Assembly (NCBI GenBank): GCA_035048485.1 | Contig: CM068582.1 | Location: 17,239,269-17,303,268 of the forward strand | Reading direction: 5' to 3' | Origin: Pteria penguin | Taxonomy: Eukaryota; Mollusca; Bivalvia; Pterioida; Pteriidae | Length of the DNA stretch: 64,000 bases | Shown here: positions 59,385-64,000 of the stretch, in pieces | How positions within the stretch are numbered: the first letter of the stretch is position 1 | Layout of the letters: each line of letters opens with the position of its first letter | The notes under the pieces: model-generated | What the model was told of the DNA's origin: nothing | What the model saw: the letters and a program-made list of their open reading frames with translations, nothing else | The model's database searches: none | Program-made: the position numbers and the translations under genes

Positions 59385-62300
59385 GAGATATTAACACTTG
59401 ACACTGTATGTTATTCAAAGATAATAAAGCTAAGTTTATTACAGACGTCCCCCAGGAACAAACCTATGTTATGCCCGTAAGCTTTAGAATTAGATTTCAG
59501 CTGAGTCAAGCAAAAATAAATCAATCAATGCCATATGATCCATTGCTCTAGATGGTTCCCTCTTCTGTCTGTGCTGTTATCCCTGTCTTGAACTGAAAAT
59601 CGAAATCTTATGTAACTTTAGAAAATGGCCGTAAAATGATGATTAAGTAACATAATCATAGACACCTCCTTTATAAGAACATAATCCAGAGATTCGATCC
59701 CTAAGGGCTTCTCTCAATCGTCTACAAAGCTACAGTAAAAAAATTCTCTGTGTTCCTATTTCAAGATAGACATTTCTTAATTATAATGTTATTTGATAGT
59801 TTCACATAGCTTTGTTTGATTCACATGTTTGATTTATTCAAAGGGAATCATTACTACATGTCATTTTATATATTTAGGTGGTATATGTAACTGCTACGTT
59901 TCCATACCTGGTGCTCATTATATTTTTCTTCAGAGGAATTACACTTCGAGGATTTGAGAGAGGATTAGAACATCTTTTTATTCCCAAGGTGAAAAAACTC
60001 TGTAATGTTCATTGATTATTCCTGCAAGTGGCCCCTATCTGCTGAATACAATAAATAAACCTTCAGTATATGAAAACTCTAAATTTATAAAAAGCGATAT
60101 ATTGGCAATTACTGTATATACATGTATGAATACAAGCATAGTTCATTTTCAAAAATATGAAAATGTACGTTTTGGATGAAAGGCAGGCTACATTAGACGC
60201 CACATCAAGGTGTTAATCCTAACATGCTAGCATTATCTGCCTTATGAACTGCAAATAAATGTCAATCTATTTAACATACCTTTCTGAAGAAATTGCAAAT
60301 TGTGGTTTATACTGTCTCATTAGGAGGACAGAACAGTGATGAGTGGCTGACTCGAACTTGTGTCTTCTCACCTTAAGCAAGACAAGCACACTACACTACC
60401 GACTGGGCTACTCCGGCTACTCCGGTCTTTTCATACTGTACGTGTTGAATAGGTCTGACAAAGTAAGAAAATAACAGGTTTATGTGTATACTTTTATTGA
60501 AAGATTCGAAACATTTTACTCCATGTTTTTCATCCGAACGACAGTTATCCGCAGTTACAGTAGTGACTTCACCAAGCGTATACCAGACGAATACGTCATC
60601 TCTTCACATACATTATACTTTGACATCGTGTGCCTATACATTATAATTTTACATCGTCTACCTATACATTGTATTTCAATATCTGCTTATTCACTTTACT
60701 TTCACATTGGCTGCCTATACATGTACCTTTACATTGTTTGCCTATATCCTAAAGAATACAGTTAAATTTCCTTTCAGTGGCATAAACTGCTGGATCCAGC
60801 GGTATGGCTAGACGCCGCTACACAGATCTTCTATTCTTTTGGCCTGGCCTTTGGCTGTCTTATAGCGCTGGCCTCGTACAATCCTATTCGCAGCAACTTC
60901 GTCCATGAGGCTCTGATTGTGACCATCGCTGATTTCTTTACGTCCATATTCACAGCTTCCGTTGTATTTTGTATTTTAGGTAATAAAGATGTAATCATTC
61001 TTATAGTTGCTTTGAAATTTCAAAATGATTTCTACACTTTAAGTAAATTTAACATTCATATTATGTTATTCCACATTTGTGTGATATATCTTATCAACAT
61101 ACATGATGATCGTAATCGTCATTGAGGACATGTGCTCAGGAATACAATAAATCTTAATGCTAGATAACAAAACAGTGACCACTTAAAACAGTTATATATT
61201 GTTTACTAATAACAGATTTTCACTTTAAAAACAAACTTTAATGACATATTGTAATACATTCTGTATCGGATCATTGGTTTGCTTACCAATAATACGTACT
61301 GACAAAAATTGATAATATGTACCTTTCAATTATACATTTAGGTTTTAAAGCAACTGTAACTTACGAGAATTGTCTAAGAGATGCTAATTCTACAATCAGC
61401 AATACCACTGATGTGACGAAATGTGATTTCACTACAATCATACAAGAGGTATGTATTTCCAAGGATATGTACAAAAGAACTCGATTCAAACAGCAATTCG
61501 TGTTCAGGCGATGACGAAAAATACAAGAGCAATGGATGTAATGTCACTGTGTCACTAGTATTAACATACCACAGTGGATATTCATATCTTCAGTTGATGG
61601 ATGCAATGTCACTGTGTCACTAGTATTAAAACATACAACAGTGGATATTCATATCTTCAGTATTTACATACCACAGTGGATATTCATATCTTCAGCTACT
61701 CAACCAGGGTTATATATGTGCTAGACTAGCAACGCCACTGAGGAAGTTCTATGATCGTTACGAGACTCTTATTACTCCATATGATATCTCGTTATCCACA
61801 CTTTTAAATGATATTCTGGACTGAGACCGATTCCGATCATTTTACACTGATTTGACACCTTCTATACTAGAAGGTTACCTACTTTGACTTCTCTATATAT
61901 AAATATGTATGGAATTTACACGATTTAAACTCTTTCTACTGGGTATATGTAACGGGTGTTGCTAGCAAGCAGGAGATGCTCACTCTCCCCGGGCACCTGA
62001 TCTCACTCCATCATAGGGGTTCACATGTGCTCTTCAAGTAGATATATTTTGTTATTTTTCACTTGGTTTTGATTTTCACTGATTTTGTGTGTCCTCTGGT
62101 TTCATGATTTTCGGACTTATGGTTTGGATTTATCCATCATTTTTACATTCCGATTTGTCTTGCACTTGCTCCTCCCGGGCACCTGGTCTCGCCTCAATTT
62201 AATTGAGGTTCGCATTTGTCTGAATATGACATAGTGCACGATATTGTCCTTTTATTCCATGGACTTCGAGATGTTGTTAATTTCTCAGTACTTCTTTCTT

Positions 62301-63812
62301 GTTAACTTTTAACTTACATGAGGCAAATATACCATATCATATCTTTTTGGTAAAATGCTAAAATACCGAGCAGCAATAATTAAAGAACGTCTATTGTATA
62401 AAACAAAATTGAGATATAGGCCATCACGGTCCCCTGGAAGCACCAGAGATGGTATCAGATGCCATGTAGAAGTAAGCACTTCCTGTTGACTTGTTATAGT
62501 GGTTAAGAGCTTGGCATGAAATGTAGGTGATCTGGTTTCATTCTTGTATTGCGCCACTATATTCAAAGATTGGTGACCTATTTTCCTGTTACTGTATAAG
62601 TGAAGAATCGTTGCATACCCTAATCGAGCAACCAACGAACAAACCAATTTTTAAGAACTCGTTATGAGTACGGTCCTTTCTTTCATCGATACAAACCGTT
62701 AAATAAAAGGTTTCAAGGATACGAAAAACAAAAACCTAAGTCTTTAAGTTACCATAAGTTGTTGCCTACCTTGTATTATTGTAGTACTTGTTCAAAGACA
62801 GGTGTTGTGGTGTTGTAATATCACGATTATTAAACTAGGTGTCCATTATTCATGATTGCTATTATTCAGTTTCTATGAAATGAGTTTTAGGGTTTTAAAA
62901 CTACTTTGGTAAACCTCAAGTTGACGGTAAGTGAGACCAGTCGACATCCTATATGTACAATACCAGATAGCCTGATCTCACCTGGTTCTTCTTAGTCATA
63001 ATTTTACAATTCTGTATTGTACTTTAAACATTTGTTTCGTTCACCGTTAAGGTAAGAGAGGTCGACATGGAATACAAACATTGCCAAAAAGCCTGATCAT
63101 ATCTGGTTCTACCAAGTCACAATTTTACAGCTTTATCATGTATTTTGAACATTGGTTTCGTACACCATTAAGCATCTTATCATTTAAATATTTAAGGAAT
63201 GACATTAAAAATTCATTTTTCTATGGAGGTATAGAAGTAGGGGGCGGATTATGCAAAGTTTGTTCATCGGTTTACTTCTATACCTCCAAATTAAAGAAAA
63301 TAAATTATTAATGCCATTCCTTATAATTTAATCCTTTGTTAAGCGGAAACAAAAATGTTGATGAAACTTGAAATATTTATTGAAGCAAAAAAAAGAACAT
63401 TTTGCATTTGAAGTACTGATAACTACGTCACCGAGATTGCACAATCAGAGCCAATGTTACATGTCACCGTCTGCTGACATATAGAGAAAAAACACTGGTA
63501 ATGCAGTTAAATAGGCTTTATACGACAGTTACCTCGAAAATTCAATTATATGAATCTAACATACAAAAGGCCAGCCCAGACATACTATTATTGTATATAT
63601 ACTATTACAGTCAGGATCTGGTACCGGGCTAGCTTTCATCGCATTTACTGAAGCCATCAATCAGTTTCCTGTAGCCCAGCTGTGGTCCATTCTCTTCTTT
63701 CTTATGTTATTCACATTGGGGTTAGACAGCATGTTTGGTACTCTGGAAGGAGCCCTGACATCTATTTATGACATGATGCTTTTTCCAACTGTTAAGCGGG
63801 AAATCATTTGTG
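46200..63812 (+). CDS. SLC6 neutral amino-acid transporter (SLC6A18/19/20-like), 5' eight exons
   Basis: SLC6 proteins are Na+/Cl- coupled plasma-membrane symporters. Exons 46200-46419, 55401-55517, 56625-56929, 59072-59233, 59878-59988, 60778-60979, 61342-61448 and 63611-63812 join in consistent phase to 475 codons, from Met through TM8. TM1 carries [16 protein letters not shown]2 AFLIPYAIM, then [14 protein letters not shown]4-TM5, TM6 [13 protein letters not shown]7 and TM8 with LGLDSMFG (Na2 Asp-Ser). 'VVYLCMIKG', '[10 protein letters not shown]' and '[12 protein letters not shown]' resemble the SLC6A20/19/18 branch most. The extracellular loop after TM7 is shorter than in vertebrates, but the Cys-to-GTGL spacing is conserved, so exons 7 and 8 are adjacent. 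In TM7 the usual Asn of the Na1/Cl- site is Asp. TM9-TM12 lie beyond the window. Substrate is inferred as neutral or imino acids from the family only. Confidence 0.93.
46690..46765 (-). mobile_element. tRNA-like SINE head, degraded
   Basis: On the minus strand: gcaagagttaatgtaatgat as a decayed A-box region, then cgggttcgagttct as a B box. No body or tail is recognised. Confidence 0.45.
46934..47202 (+). mobile_element. tRNA-derived SINE (family 1), full copy with perfect TSD
   Basis: A box tggcctagtag, B box gagttcgagtccc, body with 'ccggtgttatgtctttcgga' and 'tcactgcttcgggtgggtcc', tail 'gtgtgacgtaaaacaaaaat' and (caat)n. The 13-mer tctgtaaatacaa at 46921-46933 and 47203-47215 is an exact target duplication, so the insertion is recent. 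It lies in SLC6 intron 1. Confidence 0.92.
47216..48840. other. SLC6 intron 1, no gene seen
   Basis: No exon or repeat structure is recognised. The 87-codon minus-strand frame at 47685-47948 has no known domain. Confidence 0.45.
48844..48940. repeat. 31-bp tandem repeat, 3 copies
   Basis: 'gtttaagtacaacaataaga' plus 'taccaagtaat' occurs three times, nearly identical. Confidence 0.92.
48985..49075 (-). mobile_element. LINE 3'-end remnant
   Basis: On the minus strand it reads 'ggcgggtgtgatcggacgac', 'aggggatgcttactcc', 'ggcacctgttaccacctctg'. I know this as a very common 3' end of a bivalve retroelement; related pieces are at 56200, 57120, 61950 and 62430. Confidence 0.6.
50172..50415 (+). 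mobile_element. SINE (family 1-like), 5'-truncated
   Basis: It retains the B box (cgggttcaatcccc), the body ('gacgagtcagtaaaactcga', 'tgatgccgtcaccat') and the tail 'ttgacgtaaaacaagaatca' with (aaac)n. The A-box part is lost. Confidence 0.75.
50530..54716. repeat. 34-bp minisatellite, ~4.2 kb, with higher-order repeats
   Basis: About 120 copies of a 34-bp unit, for example 'tgccctactcctgactggca' plus 'ggaacaaatgatac'. Distinctive variant runs recur at long range: the block with 'gtgctccttgactgacaggg' is at 51521, 52915 and 53738. The first spacing is 1394 bp, exactly 41 units; the second is 823 bp. It lies in SLC6 intron 1, and the false minus-strand frames (up to 222 codons) are artefacts. 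Confidence 0.95.
54755..55060. repeat. 20-bp GT-rich tandem repeat
   Basis: About 15 copies of gtgcgtagtgtgtttgtaga. It starts about 40 bp after the 34-bp array and is unrelated to it in sequence. Confidence 0.92.
55401..55517 (+). CDS. SLC6 exon 2: TM1
   Basis: Acceptor tttccag and donor gtaagg. It encodes [14 protein letters not shown] and the TM1 signature [15 protein letters not shown]. Ala, Gly and Asn of the Na+ sites and the following Trp-Arg are present. Confidence 0.95.
55582..55650. repeat. 34-bp direct duplication in SLC6 intron 2
   Basis: 'atgtaacaccctgtaacatt' plus 'tgtcatttat' occurs twice in tandem. Confidence 0.85.
56045..56330 (+). mobile_element. LINE 3'-end remnant
   Basis: 'ggcgggtgtggctagccact', 'gacgcttacttcttctggac', 'acctggtctcaaccctgaat' and 'ggggtccgtg' match the common retroelement 3' end. 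No coding frame survives. Confidence 0.55.
56625..56929 (+). CDS. SLC6 exon 3: TM2, TM3 and start of EL2
   Basis: Acceptor atttcag and donor gtacac. It encodes [11 protein letters not shown] (with the Tyr of the Cl- site), [14 protein letters not shown]3 with FNVALYYN and 'PLPWSECP', then an extracellular loop with the N-glycosylation sequon NTT and a second Cys (QECE). Confidence 0.95.
57112..57235 (+). mobile_element. LINE 3'-end remnant
   Basis: 'ggcaggtgccagccaaacaa', 'gatcctactcctgcagggca' and 'ggggtttgtgtacgcccat' are a further diverged copy of the same 3' end, in SLC6 intron 3. Confidence 0.5.
57236..58084. other. SLC6 intron 3, no gene seen
   Basis: AT-rich with a TTTA/TCTA microsatellite at about 57343-57376. 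Nothing else is recognised. Confidence 0.45.
58085..58885. repeat. 60-bp minisatellite in SLC6 intron 3
   Basis: About 13 copies of 'cctccaccactcaatataaa' plus 'ccgccaccatatagactgaa' plus 'gaatccttatgtggtattgc'. Copies from 58141 to 58620 are nearly identical; those at the right end decay. The unit is 20 codons without stops in several frames, giving false frames of 167-292 codons on both strands. Confidence 0.95.
59072..59233 (+). CDS. SLC6 exon 4: EL2 end and TM4
   Basis: 54 codons, phase 0 on both sides, acceptor atcacag and donor gtgagt. It encodes [12 protein letters not shown], the family motif before TM4, then [19 protein letters not shown]. Confidence 0.95.
59351..59384. repeat. (AAT)n microsatellite
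   Basis: About 11 AAT units in SLC6 intron 4. Confidence 0.95.
59878..59988 (+). CDS. SLC6 exon 5: TM5
   Basis: 37 codons, phase 0 on both sides, acceptor atttag and donor gtgaaa. It encodes [20 protein letters not shown], then [16 protein letters not shown]. Confidence 0.95.
60320..60425 (-). mobile_element. tRNA-like SINE head, degraded
   Basis: On the minus strand: gtagcccagtcggtagtgta (A-box region) and aagttcgagtcagc (B box). No body is visible. SLC6 intron 5. Confidence 0.5.
60610..60755. repeat. Degenerate ~35-bp repeat
   Basis: 'tgcctatacatt' followed by an AT-rich 'tttcacat' segment recurs about four times just upstream of SLC6 exon 6. Confidence 0.55.
60778..60979 (+). CDS. SLC6 exon 6: TM6 and TM7
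   Basis: Acceptor ctttcag and donor gtaata. It encodes [20 protein letters not shown] (TM6 with the Gln and Ser of the ion sites), LASYN, and TM7 '[18 protein letters not shown]'. The Asp in IADFFTS stands where relatives have Asn. Confidence 0.95.
61342..61448 (+). CDS. SLC6 exon 7: TM7 end and EL4
   Basis: Acceptor atttag and donor gtatgt. It encodes [18 protein letters not shown] with NST and NTT sequons, then [10 protein letters not shown]. It ends in phase 0, matching exon 8 directly. Confidence 0.93.
61555..61830 (+). pseudogene. Retroelement ORF fragment preceded by short duplications
   Basis: Three copies of 'acataccacagtggatattc' plus 'atatcttcag' (61565-61695), with two copies of 'atgcaatgtcactgtgtcac', precede a 45-codon frame. 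That frame, beginning [20 protein letters not shown] and ending at a TGA near 61824, resembles the C-terminal part of bivalve retroelement proteins. It lies in SLC6 intron 7. Confidence 0.5.
61930..62220 (+). mobile_element. LINE 3'-end remnants
   Basis: 'aacgggtgttgctagcaagc' with 'cccgggcacctgatctcact' (61948-62020), and a second partial copy 'ctcctcccgggcacctggtc' (62168-62205). They directly follow the ORF fragment above, so the whole 61650-62220 may be one decayed element. Confidence 0.55.
62425..62640. mobile_element. Inverted LINE 3'-end piece joined to a decayed family-2 SINE
   Basis: 62430-62490 is the reverse complement of the LINE 3' end ('ctggaagcaccagagatggt', 'aagtaagcacttcctgttga'). 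62497-62640 aligns with the SINE at 36197 ('atagtggttaagagcttggc', 'ttgcgccactatattcaaag'). Confidence 0.55.
62920..63172. repeat. ~125-bp tandem duplication
   Basis: Two diverged copies share 'gtcgacat', 'agcctgatc', 'ctggttct', 'agtca(ta/ca)attttaca', 'ttggtttcgt' and 'caccgttaag'. Confidence 0.75.
63193..63323. mobile_element. 131-bp foldback element
   Basis: The outer arms taaggaatgacatta / taatgccattcctta and inner arms ggaggtatagaagta / tacttctatacctcc are inverted, around a G-rich loop (gggggcgg). No coding. SLC6 intron 7, about 290 bp before exon 8. Confidence 0.8.
63611..63812 (+). CDS. SLC6 exon 8: EL4b and TM8
   Basis: Acceptor attacag and donor gtaagt. It encodes [16 protein letters not shown] and TM8 '[20 protein letters not shown]'. 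It leaves one base of a split codon, so coding continues to the right of the window. Confidence 0.95.
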
Positions 63813-64000
63813 GTAAGTTAATTCATTTATTGGTGAAATATTTGTGCATTTTAAAGGCGACATATGTCTCTGCTTATCCATTTATTTGACGGTTTCGCTA
63901 GTGTCTCAGATAATGTTCAAGTGCTTTGCTCTGCTGGCTTTTGCCCACCGCTATTACATCTGAGCTGGATACTTTGACGGAACATACTGACGTGTTAATA
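63813..64000 (+). other. SLC6 intron 8 (partial)
   Basis: Follows the gtaagt donor. No acceptor with a recognisable TM9 exon occurs before the window ends. Confidence 0.7.

Noticed and set aside
61449..63610. A missing SLC6 exon between exons 7 and 8
   Set aside because: Exons 7 and 8 are both phase 0 at their junction, and the Cys-to-GTGL spacing is already family-like without an extra exon.

Overview
This is a eukaryotic, AT-rich, intron-bearing window, almost certainly from a bivalve mollusc and probably an oyster-like one. The evidence is the gene content (a VAP gene, an SLC6A18/19/20-type transporter and a PL14 alginate-lyase-like gene of the kind found in marine molluscs) together with repeats typical of bivalves: the AGCTCACCTGAG...CTCAGGTGAGC element, tRNA-derived SINEs with a GACGTAAAAC tail, and TACTGTGAAATCATT foldback elements. 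I cannot fix the species from sequence alone.

Layout. 1-15.5 kb: the 3' two thirds of a VAP gene on the + strand. Five exons give the second half of the MSP domain, a linker, a coiled coil and the C-terminal tail anchor. The N-terminal exons lie upstream of the window. Its introns hold a 2.5-kb terminal-inverted-repeat element, G-rich modules and a 1.6-kb, 30-bp minisatellite. 15.5-27.5 kb: intergenic, with a tRNA-type SINE, a 40-bp minisatellite split by a 5'-truncated, frameshifted LINE with a readable target duplication, and foldback elements. 27.5-28.4 kb: a single-exon PL14 lyase-like gene on the - strand with every expected catalytic residue at the expected spacing. 28.4-31.2 kb: an hAT-like MITE, a 97-bp tandem array and a foldback with unequal G-runs.

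32.0-36.9 kb is the most unusual part. Three arrays of a 21-bp unit with a self-complementary core (TCGTACGTACGA) sit in a nested palindrome. The central array lies between 717-bp inverted arms carrying dead Tc1/mariner-like transposase sequence. Outside these lie two inverted copies of another array-bearing element. 37.4-41.1 kb: a 37-bp array with a truncated SINE insertion, then a 66/72/79-bp minisatellite whose repeat unit exposes the empty site of a 450-bp TA-target MITE.

46.2 kb to the right edge: an SLC6 transporter gene on the + strand. Eight exons are placed, all in compatible phase, running from the start codon through TM8; the 3' exons lie beyond the window. Its 9-kb first intron carries a 4.2-kb, 34-bp minisatellite with 1394-bp higher-order structure, and its third intron a 60-bp minisatellite. 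Most long open frames in the window are artefacts of arrays whose unit length is a multiple of three or whose sequence is self-complementary. The three real genes (VAP, PL14-like, SLC6) have no evident functional link and are ordinary neighbours in a repeat-rich invertebrate genome.
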